A DNA stretch of 64,000 nt from Ardenticatena sp. (lineage in GTDB: Bacteria > Chloroflexota > Anaerolineae > Ardenticatenales > Ardenticatenaceae): assembly GCA_015487975.1 (NCBI GenBank), contig WFOS01000007.1, forward strand, positions 1 through 64,000, in the 5' to 3' direction. Made by a program: the position numbers and the translations under genes. How positions within the stretch are numbered: the stretch's first letter is position 1; every line of letters starts with the position of its first letter. Below are positions 1 through 7,741 of the stretch, piece by piece. The notes below the pieces were generated by a model, which was not told the DNA's origin, did no database searches, and worked only from the letters and a program-made list of their open reading frames with translations.

Positions 1-2
1 TG

Positions 3-176
3 GCAAAACCAGTCGCACGCACCACACCCACCGCAGCCGCCACACGGCCTGCACAGACAGTCCCACATTCCTACCCGTATCCCGGCCCTACTGCCACTCC
101 CACCCCAACCCCAACACCGACACCCACGCCTACGCCGCCTCTGTGCCATGTTTACGTGCCTTACGTCGAACGCTAA
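3..176 (+). CDS. C-terminal end of a secreted protein (partial)
   Basis: The frame is open from the left edge to the TAA at 174-176, giving about 57 residues. It reads as a low-complexity Ala/Thr/Pro stretch, then a run of Thr-Pro dipeptides, then a short tail ending CHVYVPYVER. Thr-Pro linkers followed by a hydrophobic VYLPYV-like tail are typical of exported proteins in Chloroflexota. The catalytic or binding part lies outside the window, so no function can be given. A strong hairpin follows 43 bases after the stop. The coding call is firm and the exported location is inference. Confidence 0.75.
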   Translation, partial: AKPVARTTPTAAATRPAQTVPHSYPYPGPTATPTPTPTPTPTPTPPLCHVYVPYVER

Positions 177-218
177 CCCCCTCGCCTGACAAACCACTCC
201 CAGCCAGAACTGGCCCAC

Positions 219-260
219 ACAGACTGGTAGCGCTTGATGGCGCTACCAGTCTGTACCGTT
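219..260 (+). terminator. Perfect 15-bp hairpin terminator
   Basis: Bases 219-233 pair without mismatch with 240-254 around a 6-base loop, and a modest T-rich stretch follows. It closes the partial gene at the left edge and separates it from the pterin operon. Confidence 0.75.
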
Positions 261-275
261 CTTTCGATTTTCACC

Positions 276-305
276 TTGACACATAGGACACCTCGGCCAT
301 AGTTA
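276..305 (+). promoter_or_regulatory. Candidate sigma-70 promoter of the pterin operon
   Basis: A perfect TTGACA at 276-281 is followed after 17-18 bases by ATAGTT/TAGTTA (299-305). The -35 is excellent and the -10 is poor. It lies between the upstream terminator and the ATG at 340. Confidence 0.5.
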
Positions 306-339
306 TCGCTCACACATACCCAATGGCGGAGCAGAACGT

Positions 340-1176
340 ATGACTCCTCAGCCCACAGCTGGAAAATTGCCACCCGAATACGCTTTCTACGATCTCAGCG
401 GCTTTGGCAGCCGACTGACGCAACGGGCTGTCGCGCGGCTGGCACCATCACGCGCCCAGCCCCTGCACCTGACACTCGGTTTCCTGTTGGCTGGCCTTGG
501 CGCCGCGCTCGCCCTCATCTGCAATCAGCCACGTTCGGATCGCCTTGCTGCGTTGCTCTTGCTGGTGAAACATCTCCTCGACGGCATGGACGGCTCGCTA
601 GCGCGTATCCGCCAACGCCCATCACGTTTGGGACGCTACGCCGACTCAGTTGCCGATTTTGTGGTCAATGCCGCGCTGTTTGCCGCCATCGCATACCGCC
701 GCGGCAACCGTCCCCGCGACTGGCTTGCCGCCCTGTGGGGCTTGCTAAGCATGCTCTTGCAATGTTCGCTTTACAACTACTACTACGTCCTCTATCGCCA
801 TACCTTGCCTGGCGAGCGCACTAGCCTGCCCGATGAACGCGCTGCACGTCCCTACCCGTGGGACCCACCCCGTGCAACACGCCTCTTTCAACGTGCCTAC
901 CTGCTCATCTACGGCTGGCAAGACCGCTTCGTCGCCAACCTGGACCGTCTGATGGCAGGGCCAACAGTCACCCTGCCCCCTCGCCCATTCATGACGGCAC
1001 TCTCGCTGTTGGGATTGGGAAGCCAGCTCGCCATCATCGCTGCACTCGCCTGGCGTCGGCGCATCAACCAGGCTCCTGCCATCTTTGGCGCTCTGCTGAA
1101 TGCCTATGCATTCGGCCTGCTCGCCTGGCGTCGCCGTCTCAACACCCCAACCAAAGCCGAGGAGAGAAGCCAATGA
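340..1176 (+). CDS. CDP-alcohol phosphatidyltransferase family protein
   Basis: Membrane enzyme of 278 residues. The family signature is complete at residues 84-106 (D84, G85, A88, R89, G98, D102, D106). This is the Mg2+ and CDP-lipid site of enzymes that move a phosphatidyl group from a CDP-alcohol to an alcohol acceptor. Hydrophobic segments lie near residues 45-62, 105-118, 125-145, 220-240 and 250-265. The ATG at 340 has a GGCGGAG-type ribosome site. The TGA overlaps the next ATG (ATGA at 1173), so it is translationally coupled to the pterin synthase gene. The acceptor alcohol cannot be told from sequence. Its place as first gene of a pterin operon is unusual and could mean a lipid-linked product or simple co-transcription. 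Confidence 0.85.
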   Translation: MTPQPTAGKLPPEYAFYDLSGFGSRLTQRAVARLAPSRAQPLHLTLGFLLAGLGAALALICNQPRSDRLAALLLLVKHLLDGMDGSLARIRQRPSRLGRYADSVADFVVNAALFAAIAYRRGNRPRDWLAALWGLLSMLLQCSLYNYYYVLYRHTLPGERTSLPDERAARPYPWDPPRATRLFQRAYLLIYGWQDRFVANLDRLMAGPTVTLPPRPFMTALSLLGLGSQLAIIAALAWRRRINQAPAIFGALLNAYAFGLLAWRRRLNTPTKAEERSQ

Positions 1177-2438
1177 CCACCGAACCACGCATCTGGACAA
1201 CCAAACGCTTTGAATTTTGCGCCTCGCGCCAGCTCTGGCGTACCGATTGGTCGCCTGAGCACAACCAGCGCGTCTTCGGACGCCTGGCCTCGCCACATGG
1301 CTATGGAAGCAACTTCACACTCTTCGTGACCGTGAGCGGGGCGATCGACCCGAAGACGGGTATGAACATCAACGTCGTAGACCTCAAACAAACCGTCAAC
1401 ACCGTGCTGGAAACGTTCGACCATCGCCACATCAACGTCGAAACGCCGTTCTTCACCGAACGTCCCGCTACACTCGAAACCATCACCACCGTGCTGGCCG
1501 ACCTGATCGCCCCCCACCTGCCCGCGGACATCCACCTGGAACGCTTACGCCTCTATGAAGACCCTCACCGCTTTGCCGAATGGTTCCGCGGCGACATTCG
1601 TGTTGGACGGCGAACGCTCTTCAGCGCTGCCCACCGTACCGCCAGCCCGCACGTGTCGCCCGAAGAAAATCGCGCCCGCTTTGGCATCTGCACGCGCACG
1701 CACGGGCACAACTACACGCTCAATGCCACTTTTGGCGGCACACTCAACCCCACCTTTGGCTGGCTCGCCCACCCCAACCACCTCGACACGCTGGTGGAAA
1801 CCGTGCGCCGTGAATTCGACCATTGCCACCTCAACGACGACCTACCCTACTTCCGCCAGCAGGCTGCCACCACCGAAACAATCGTCGGCGTGCTCTTCGA
1901 CCGCCTGCGCGAAGAAACCGCGACCCTCACACCCGACCTGCACGTGCTCCGCGCCGAGCTCGCCGAACTGCCCGACTTTCGTGCCGCCACCGAAGGTGAA
2001 CCCTGGCGCGACTTCATCCGCGAATACACTTTCTCGGCAGCGCACCGCATGGCCAATCCCGCCCTGAGCGATGAGGAAAACCGACGGCTCTACGGCAAAT
2101 GCGCTAACCCACACGGGCATGGGCACTCATACCGCGTGGTGCTCACACTGCGCGCCCCCCTCGACGAACAATGGGGCATCGCCGCAGACCTGGTCGAAAC
2201 CGACCGCGCCGCTCATGCCGTCATCGAAAACGTTGCTTTCAAACGCCTCGATACCGACATCGCCTTTTTCCGCCATCGGGTCGCCACCACCGAAAACTTG
2301 CTCACCTACCTGTGGGCCGAATTTGCCCGCCATTTTGGCGAACACCTTTTTCATCTTGCCATTTGGGAAACCCCCAACAACCTGTTCGAATATGGCCGCG
2401 CGCCATTCTTCATGGCGCATACCAAGATAAGCGATTGA
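1173..2438 (+). CDS. Triple-domain 6-pyruvoyltetrahydropterin synthase/QueD-like protein
   Basis: This 421-residue protein is three tandem pterin-synthase (T-fold) domains, at about 8-128, 147-265 and 281-402. A normal family member is one domain of 120-150 residues. The family converts 7,8-dihydroneopterin triphosphate with a Zn site of three His, a catalytic Cys, an Asp-His pair and a substrate-binding Glu. Domain 2 has all of them: H154, C173, H177, H179, D216-H217 and E235. Domain 1 lacks the first Zn His (R19), the Cys (L38) and one HGH His (Y44) but keeps D83-H84 and E102. Domain 3 has H291, C310, H314, H316 and E374 but lacks Asp-His. The start overlaps the previous stop, with GAGGAGAG upstream. 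Neighbouring folE makes the substrate. With the downstream reductase, biopterin synthesis is more likely than queuosine synthesis; this is inferred. Confidence 0.88.
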   Translation: MTTEPRIWTTKRFEFCASRQLWRTDWSPEHNQRVFGRLASPHGYGSNFTLFVTVSGAIDPKTGMNINVVDLKQTVNTVLETFDHRHINVETPFFTERPATLETITTVLADLIAPHLPADIHLERLRLYEDPHRFAEWFRGDIRVGRRTLFSAAHRTASPHVSPEENRARFGICTRTHGHNYTLNATFGGTLNPTFGWLAHPNHLDTLVETVRREFDHCHLNDDLPYFRQQAATTETIVGVLFDRLREETATLTPDLHVLRAELAELPDFRAATEGEPWRDFIREYTFSAAHRMANPALSDEENRRLYGKCANPHGHGHSYRVVLTLRAPLDEQWGIAADLVETDRAAHAVIENVAFKRLDTDIAFFRHRVATTENLLTYLWAEFARHFGEHLFHLAIWETPNNLFEYGRAPFFMAHTKISD

Positions 2439-2459
2439 AGGAGTTGTGAGGAGCAAACC

Positions 2460-3110
2460 ATGACCCATTCATACGATGAACAAGCCATTCTCCACCAGTT
2501 GGACGCTGCTGTGCGTGCTCAGGCACGCACCGAGGCCCTTGCCAACCTCGAAACAAGCGCCAACGCTGTGCGCATGCTGCTCGCTGCCATCGGCGAAGAC
2601 CCCACGCGCGAAGGGCTGGAACGCACACCCGAACGTGTCGCCCGAATGTATGCCGAACTGACAGCGGGCTACTACATGGACCCCGAAGAGCTGGTCAACG
2701 ATGCGCTGTTCGACATCTTCTACGATGAAATGGTGATTGTACGTGACATCGAGTTTTACAGCCTGTGCGAACATCACCTTTTGCCCTTCTTCGGGCATGC
2801 CCACGTCGCCTACATTCCCAACGGGCGCGTCATCGGGTTGAGCAAAATTCCACGCGTGGTGGAGATGTTCGCCCGCCGCCTGCAAGTCCAGGAGCGCATG
2901 ACCGTGCAGATTGCCGACTTTCTGGAAGAAACGCTTTCGCCCAAAGGTGTCGCCGTGGTGGTAGAAGGTGTGCATATGTGCTCGATGATGCGTGGCGTGA
3001 AGAAAGCCAATGCCCGCATGGTCTCCAGCGCGATGCGTGGTATTTTCCGCAGCGATCCGCGCACACGCAACGAATTCGTCAATCTCGTTCAGCGAGGGAA
3101 AGACCTATGA
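2460..3110 (+). CDS. folE: GTP cyclohydrolase I
   Basis: Cytosolic enzyme of 216 residues, the usual length. It opens GTP to 7,8-dihydroneopterin triphosphate, the first step to folate and biopterin. The Zn ligands C103, H106 and C174 sit in the expected CEHH and HMCSMMRG motifs, and the conserved core ([18 protein letters not shown]) is intact. The variable N-terminal 35 residues carry no domain I recognise. The ATG at 2460 has GTGAGGAG upstream. It follows the pterin synthase after 21 bases and its TGA overlaps the ATG of the reductase. It is one step upstream of the pterin-synthase reaction, so the operon order follows the pathway. Confidence 0.96.
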   Translation: MTHSYDEQAILHQLDAAVRAQARTEALANLETSANAVRMLLAAIGEDPTREGLERTPERVARMYAELTAGYYMDPEELVNDALFDIFYDEMVIVRDIEFYSLCEHHLLPFFGHAHVAYIPNGRVIGLSKIPRVVEMFARRLQVQERMTVQIADFLEETLSPKGVAVVVEGVHMCSMMRGVKKANARMVSSAMRGIFRSDPRTRNEFVNLVQRGKDL

Positions 3111-3802
3111 GTGAACGAACTGCCTTCATCACTGGCGCAAGCAAGGGGATTGGCCTGGCACTGGCAACAGCCCTACTGGCACGGGGGTGGCACGTCGTGG
3201 CGATCGCACGCCACACCAAACCGCTCACTGCACTGGCTCATGAACACGGGGCACGCTGCCGTGCTATTTCAGCCGACGTGCGCGATGCCGATGCCCTTCA
3301 CAACGTGGTACGCACACACCTTGCCGCCCCTCGACGGCGTCTCCACCTGCTCTTTCCATCCGCGGGTTTGGCGTCTGTCGGGCCATTCGAATCCATGCCG
3401 CCCGACACGTGGCAAGCAATGATCGACATCAACCTGACGGGGCTGTTGCAAACGGTACAAATCGTATTGCCACACATGGCCGAAGGTGGGCACATCGTCA
3501 TTCCGGGTAGCATTGCCGGGGCAACCGGTTTTGCCAATTGGGCCGTTTACAGCGCCACCAAGTTCGGTGTGCGTGGCTTTGCCGAAGCCCTTCGCCAGGA
3601 AGTACGCCCGCGTGGTATCCGTGTGACGCACCTGACGCTTGGTGCCACCGCCACCCCACTGTGGGACAACGTCCCCGGTGCATGGGACCACCGCAATATG
3701 CTTTCCGCCGAGGCAGTTGCCGCATGGGTGCTCCACATTCTCGACCACCCAGAAAGCGGGGTGGAAGATTTGCGTCTGCTCCCCCCCACAGGTATGCTCT
3801 AA
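3107..3802 (+). CDS. Short-chain dehydrogenase, candidate sepiapterin reductase
   Basis: NAD(P)H-dependent reductase of the SDR family, 231 residues. It has the Rossmann glycine motif GASKGIG (10-16) and the active-site residues S135, Y148 and K152; the usual NNAG is replaced by PSAG (85-88). The start overlaps the folE stop (ATGA), so it is the last coupled gene of the operon, and a clean terminator follows at 3809. Sequence alone does not fix the substrate. After GTP cyclohydrolase I and a pterin synthase, the fitting reaction is reduction of 6-pyruvoyl-tetrahydropterin to tetrahydrobiopterin. A generic SDR role is the alternative. Confidence 0.85.
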   Translation: MSERTAFITGASKGIGLALATALLARGWHVVAIARHTKPLTALAHEHGARCRAISADVRDADALHNVVRTHLAAPRRRLHLLFPSAGLASVGPFESMPPDTWQAMIDINLTGLLQTVQIVLPHMAEGGHIVIPGSIAGATGFANWAVYSATKFGVRGFAEALRQEVRPRGIRVTHLTLGATATPLWDNVPGAWDHRNMLSAEAVAAWVLHILDHPESGVEDLRLLPPTGML

Positions 3803-3808
3803 GGCACA

Positions 3809-3838
3809 AAAAAGCCGCCCGACAATGGGCGGCTTTTT
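3809..3838 (+). terminator. Intrinsic terminator of the pterin operon
   Basis: A 12-bp stem, AAAAAGCCGCCC pairing with GGGCGGCTTTTT around a 6-base loop. The A and T tracts make it bidirectional, so it also serves the reverse-strand gene ending at 3854. Confidence 0.93.
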
Positions 3839-3853
3839 CATTCACATCGTGGA

Positions 3854-4210
3854 TTACTGCTCACCTTCGGCTTGCTTCACCAGCGAGGGGTCTTGGTACT
3901 TGCGGCCTTCGTCCACGAGCATCACGGGAATACCACGCCGAATGGGATAGCGATAGCCATTGCGCGGATTGACCAGGAATTTGCCATCGGTGCTCAATTC
4001 CAGCGGCCCCTTGTCCGCGGGGTCCACCAGAATTTTCAACAAGTCGGGGTGCACTTCGCCCCCCAACTCCGCTTCGTCGAAGGTGGGGGTATCGGTTGTC
4101 GTTGGCGCAGGCGAAGCAGGCGTTGCCTCGCTTTTGTTCATAAAGCGGCGCACACCTGCCGCCACAACTGGCACCACAGCCGCTGCGGCCAACAGTTTTT
4201 TCTTGCTCAT
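3854..4210 (-). CDS. Small membrane-anchored Trm112/YcaR-like protein
   Basis: 118 residues. The start chosen is the ATG at 4210, which has a strong GAGGAGGA site; an upstream in-frame Met at 4285 has none. A basic N-terminus and a hydrophobic stretch (about 5-20) look like a signal anchor. A Ser/Thr/Pro-rich linker follows, then a C-terminal domain (about 60-110) with the pattern LLKILVDPADKGPLEL...YPIRRGIPVML seen in the Trm112/UPF0434 family. The Cys residues that bind Zn in many members are absent, replaced around VDPADKG. Family members assist methyltransferases or have unknown roles. A membrane-anchored, Cys-free version has no function I can assign. Confidence 0.7.
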   Translation of the reverse strand: MSKKKLLAAAAVVPVVAAGVRRFMNKSEATPASPAPTTTDTPTFDEAELGGEVHPDLLKILVDPADKGPLELSTDGKFLVNPRNGYRYPIRRGIPVMLVDEGRKYQDPSLVKQAEGEQ

Positions 4211-4299
4211 TTTCGGTTCCTCCTCACAATCACGTGGATGCATCACAATCAGCGCTAGCCTAGCGCGAAGGATGAGGGGTGTCAAGTGTCATCCACCTG

Positions 4300-4605
4300 G
4301 TGATTCCCCAGATCTCTGCAAAGAAGCGAAAACGTGGTACAAGCACACAAGAAGCGCTGAGAGCATGTTGGCGTCCATTCACCCGTCTGTTTTCAGACCG
4401 ACGGCGCCAGCGCAGCGAGGGATACAAACGCACCCCGCCTGACCTCGAGAGGCACGCATGCCTGACGTTACTTCGAGGTGCGACGCACCTGGCAGAGGCG
4501 GCATTCTCCAGCGGTGAGCACGCGTGCCAGGGGAACTGGCTGGAAGCGGTGATGGCTCCACCAGGCGTGAAAAGCCCTTTCAGCCCCTATCAGATGCAAA
4601 ACACT
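4300..4605. other. Unexplained structured intergenic region
   Basis: There is no convincing coding frame between the divergent genes at 4210 and 4683, and the mtnP promoter starts only at 4606. The stretch holds several short hairpins: GTCTG-TTTT-CAGAC (about 4385-4398), AGGCA-CGCA-TGCCT inside a longer CCTCGA/TCGAGG pairing (about 4443-4477), and GGTGCG-A-CGCACC (about 4476-4488). I do not recognise RNase P, SRP RNA, tmRNA or a known riboswitch. A small RNA is possible but unproven. Confidence 0.4.
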
Positions 4606-4634
4606 TTGTCGTAACGCCTTACATCCGCTACAAT
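4606..4634 (+). promoter_or_regulatory. Sigma-70 promoter of mtnP
   Basis: TTGTCG (4606-4611), 17-base spacer, TACAAT (4629-4634). The predicted start near 4641 gives a leader of about 40 bases before the ATG at 4683. Confidence 0.7.
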
Positions 4635-4682
4635 CGCGCTCGCCCAACAAGATCCAAACAAACCAGCCAGGGAGGCATCTGT

Positions 4683-5555
4683 ATGGAACAAGTTGACATT
4701 GGCGTCATTGGCGGCAGTGGCCTCTACAACATGGAAGGCTTGACCGACATTGTCGAAGTCGATCTCGATACCCCCTTTGGCAAACCGAGCGACACAATTG
4801 TCATTGGCACGCTCGAAGGCCAGCGTGTGGCGTTCTTGCCCCGCCATGGGCGTGGGCACCGCATTCTGCCTGGGGAACTCCCCACACGGGCGAACATCTA
4901 CGCCATGAAAATGCTCGGCGTGAAATGGCTGATTGCGGTCAGCGCGTGTGGGAGCCTGCGTGCCGATTACGCCCCCGGGCACATCGTCATTCCCGATGGG
5001 TTGTTCGACCGCACACGCGGCCGCCCACTGACCTTCTTTGGTGATGGGATTGTGGCACACATCAGCATGGCAGACCCCTTCTGTCCTGTGCTCAGCGATG
5101 TGCTCTACAAGGCAGTCCAGGAAACGGGTGCCACCGTTCACAAAGGGGGCAATTTCATCGTCATCGAAGGGCCACGCTTCAGCACCCGTACCGAATCGCA
5201 TGTGTTCCGCGCATGGGGCATGGACATCATTGGCATGACGGCTGTTCCCGAAGCCCAACTGGCACGCGAAGCCGAAATCGCCTACGCCGTCATGGCGCAT
5301 GTCACCGACTACGACGTCTGGCACGAAAGCGAAGAGCCCGTCACGGTGGAGATGGTCATCCGCACATTGCAGCAAAATGTCGAATACGCGCAAGAAGCCG
5401 TGCGCAACGCCGTGCGTCTGCTGAGCAGCCAACAGGAACTGACGAGCCCAGCATGGGATGCCCTGCGTGACGCGCTGATGACATCCCCCGACCTTGTACC
5501 GATTGAAACACGCCGCCGCTTGTCGCTCTTGCTCGACAAATACTGGAAGCAATAA
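4683..5555 (+). CDS. mtnP: S-methyl-5'-thioadenosine phosphorylase
   Basis: 290 residues, usual for the family. It splits methylthioadenosine with phosphate into adenine and 5-methylthioribose-1-phosphate, the entry to methionine salvage. Purine nucleoside phosphorylase family 2 motifs are all present: GGSGLY near the start, the phosphate-site PRHGRGH, SACGSLR, PRFSTRTES, and GMTAVPEAQLAREAEI. The base-binding TDYDVW has the two Asp residues that mark adenine-type substrates rather than guanine/hypoxanthine. The ATG at 4683 has GGGAGG 7 bases upstream; an earlier in-frame start lies upstream of the promoter and is rejected. It leads a four-gene operon. Confidence 0.95.
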   Translation: MEQVDIGVIGGSGLYNMEGLTDIVEVDLDTPFGKPSDTIVIGTLEGQRVAFLPRHGRGHRILPGELPTRANIYAMKMLGVKWLIAVSACGSLRADYAPGHIVIPDGLFDRTRGRPLTFFGDGIVAHISMADPFCPVLSDVLYKAVQETGATVHKGGNFIVIEGPRFSTRTESHVFRAWGMDIIGMTAVPEAQLAREAEIAYAVMAHVTDYDVWHESEEPVTVEMVIRTLQQNVEYAQEAVRNAVRLLSSQQELTSPAWDALRDALMTSPDLVPIETRRRLSLLLDKYWKQ

Positions 5556-5560
5556 CAGGT

Positions 5561-6901
5561 ATGTTGATTCGCTGGCAACAAACATTGACAACTCGCCTGC
5601 CCACCTGGCGCTGGCAAGAAGCCATACTGCTCCTCTTTCCACTGACGCTGGCTCTCGCTGGCTTCTGGCTGCTCAATAGGCTGGAAGCCAGCGCTTTCGG
5701 CCCGCGCTGGTGGCCATACTGGGTGTTCGTGGGATTGGTGCTCATCGGGCATGTGGGGCTTGCTCGCTTCAACCCCGCCGCCAACCAGATCATCTACCCC
5801 ATCGCCATCACGCTGACCACGCTGGGGCTCTTGTTGATCGAGCGGCTGGCACCCAACTTCACCCTGCGCCACCTGCTCAACTTTGGCGTTGGCATCGTGC
5901 TGATGGTAGGGCTTGCCGGCTGGCCCCACCTGTTGCGCACATTGGAACGCTACCGCTACACACTGATCTTGCCGGGGATTGTGCTGCTCGTTTTCACCAT
6001 CCTGCTCAGTTTCACCCCGCTCGGAAACGGGCAAAGTCTTTTCTTGCGCATTGGCCCAATTGGCTTTCAGCCGTCTGAGCCGCTGAAAGTCTTGCTGGTG
6101 ATTTTTCTGGCAGGGTATCTCGACTTCCACCGTGAAAAATTCAAGCACATCCGGCTTGGGCGGTTCTGGCGCGACCGCCGCTGGCTCTGGGTCTATTTCC
6201 CCATGCTGCTCATGTGGGGGTTTGCGATGCTTCTGGTGGTGGCCCAACGCGACCTTGGCGCAGCCTTGCTTTTCTTCGGCACCTTCCTGATCCTCACCTA
6301 CCTTGCGACGGAACGCGCAGACTATGTGCTGATTGGGCTGGGGCTTTTCGTTGCGGGGGCATTCGTCGCTATGAACCTCTTTTCGCACGTTGCAGTGCGT
6401 ATCGCCGTCTGGCGCGATCCGTGGCGTACGGCAACAACCACTGGATTCCAGATTGTGCAAGCCCTGCTGGCAGTAGCGTCGGGTGGCATTTTAGGGCAGG
6501 GACTTGGGCAAGGGTTTCCCGACCTTGTGCCGGTCGTCCACAGCGACTTCATTTTCGTCGCTCTTGCCGAAGAATTTGGGCTGGTGGGCGTCTCGGCGGT
6601 GATTGCCCTGTACATGCTTCTGCTCGACCGAGGGTTTCGCATTGCGCGTCAGCAGAACGACTCGTTCCACTTTTTGCTTGCCGCCGGGCTAACCGCCCTC
6701 ATCTGCCTGCAAGCGTTCATCATCATGGCTGGTTCCGTCAAATTGATGCCGTTGACAGGGATTACGCTCCCATTCATGAGTTATGGGGGGAGCAGCATCA
6801 TGACTGTTTACGCTGCAATTGGCATTCTACTGAATCTCTCTTCGTCTTCGGTGCTGTTTGCCACGTCAGCACAACACATCACAGGAGCAAAACAGGCATG
6901 A
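5561..6901 (+). CDS. SEDS-family peptidoglycan glycosyltransferase (FtsW/RodA)
   Basis: Polytopic inner-membrane protein of 446 residues with about ten hydrophobic segments. SEDS proteins polymerise lipid II into glycan strands with a partner class B penicillin-binding protein. Family motifs are clear: GFQPSEPLK, AQRDLGAALLFF, HSDFIFVALAEEFGLVG and the C-terminal LPFMSYGGSS. It begins 5 bases after mtnP and ends overlapping the next ATG. No penicillin-binding protein or cell-division cluster is nearby, so FtsW (division) and RodA (elongation) cannot be told apart. The N-terminal 150 residues are less conserved. Confidence 0.9.
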   Translation: MLIRWQQTLTTRLPTWRWQEAILLLFPLTLALAGFWLLNRLEASAFGPRWWPYWVFVGLVLIGHVGLARFNPAANQIIYPIAITLTTLGLLLIERLAPNFTLRHLLNFGVGIVLMVGLAGWPHLLRTLERYRYTLILPGIVLLVFTILLSFTPLGNGQSLFLRIGPIGFQPSEPLKVLLVIFLAGYLDFHREKFKHIRLGRFWRDRRWLWVYFPMLLMWGFAMLLVVAQRDLGAALLFFGTFLILTYLATERADYVLIGLGLFVAGAFVAMNLFSHVAVRIAVWRDPWRTATTTGFQIVQALLAVASGGILGQGLGQGFPDLVPVVHSDFIFVALAEEFGLVGVSAVIALYMLLLDRGFRIARQQNDSFHFLLAAGLTALICLQAFIIMAGSVKLMPLTGITLPFMSYGGSSIMTVYAAIGILLNLSSSSVLFATSAQHITGAKQA

Positions 6902-7737
6902 AAAGCATCCTGATAACCGGCGCTTCCACCGGCATTGGCTATGCCACGGCACGCCATTTCGATCGTCTAGGGTGGCGTGTGTTTGCAGGCGTGCGCAAAG
7001 AAGGCGATGCCGAGCGCTTGCGTGAAGGCGCATCGGCACGCCTGATGCCCTTGATGCTCGATGTGACCAACACCGAGCACATACGCACAGCACTCGCCCA
7101 AGTTCGCGATGTGGTTGGCGAACGCGGGCTGGATGCGCTGGTGAACAATGCTGGTATTGCCGTCGGGGGCCCGTTGGAATTCGTGCCACTGGAACGCTGG
7201 CGCTTGCAATTCGAGGTCAATGTGCTGGGTGTTGTGGCTGTCACGCAGGCTGCCCTACCACTTCTGCGACAAGCCCAGGGGCGTATCATCAACATCAGCA
7301 GCGTCAGCGGACTGGTCGCTGCGCCATTCTTCGGTCCGTATGCTGCTTCGAAGTTCGCGTTGGAAGCATTGAGCGACAGCCTGCGCCTGGAAGTGGCCGA
7401 TCAGGGCATCCGCGTCATTCTGGTGGAACCGGGCGCGGTGGATACACCTATCTGGCCAAAAGGGAAGCAGGAAGCCGAAAGTCTACGCCGCCATCTGCCC
7501 CCCGAAGGCATGCACCTGTACGGACGCCTGGTGCAGAACATAGAACGCTGGATTGCCGCCAGCGAACGCCAGGCGATGCCGGTGGAAGAGGTGGTGCGCG
7601 TTATCGAGACGGCTGTGGCAACACCACGCCCCAAACCGCGCTACGTCGTCGCGCGTGGGGCTGCGCGGTTCGCACCTCTGTTGCGCTGCCTGCCCACTAC
7701 GCTGCGCGATGCCATTTTCAAACGCCTGGCGAGGTAA
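6898..7737 (+). CDS. Short-chain dehydrogenase/reductase
   Basis: 279-residue classical SDR. The cofactor motif GASTGIG sits at the N-terminus, followed by NNAG, the catalytic Ser in ISSVSG, and YAASK carrying the Tyr/Lys pair. The C-terminal 80 residues (after the PG motif VEPGAVDTP) form the substrate cap and resemble retinol-dehydrogenase-like or oxidoreductase SDRs of unknown substrate. The ATG at 6898 overlaps the TGA of the SEDS gene and the next gene starts 4 bases after its stop, so it is inside the mtnP operon. I cannot name a substrate. Confidence 0.85.
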   Translation: MKSILITGASTGIGYATARHFDRLGWRVFAGVRKEGDAERLREGASARLMPLMLDVTNTEHIRTALAQVRDVVGERGLDALVNNAGIAVGGPLEFVPLERWRLQFEVNVLGVVAVTQAALPLLRQAQGRIINISSVSGLVAAPFFGPYAASKFALEALSDSLRLEVADQGIRVILVEPGAVDTPIWPKGKQEAESLRRHLPPEGMHLYGRLVQNIERWIAASERQAMPVEEVVRVIETAVATPRPKPRYVVARGAARFAPLLRCLPTTLRDAIFKRLAR

Positions 7738-7741
7738 GCGT

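Noticed and set aside
4545-4566. GCTCCACCA resembling the 3' end of tmRNA
   Set aside because: There is no T-arm, no tag-peptide frame and no matching acceptor 5' half upstream.
5309-6460. Long reverse frame over mtnP and the SEDS gene
   Set aside because: Gln/Pro/His-rich shadow without known motifs, over two well-supported forward genes.
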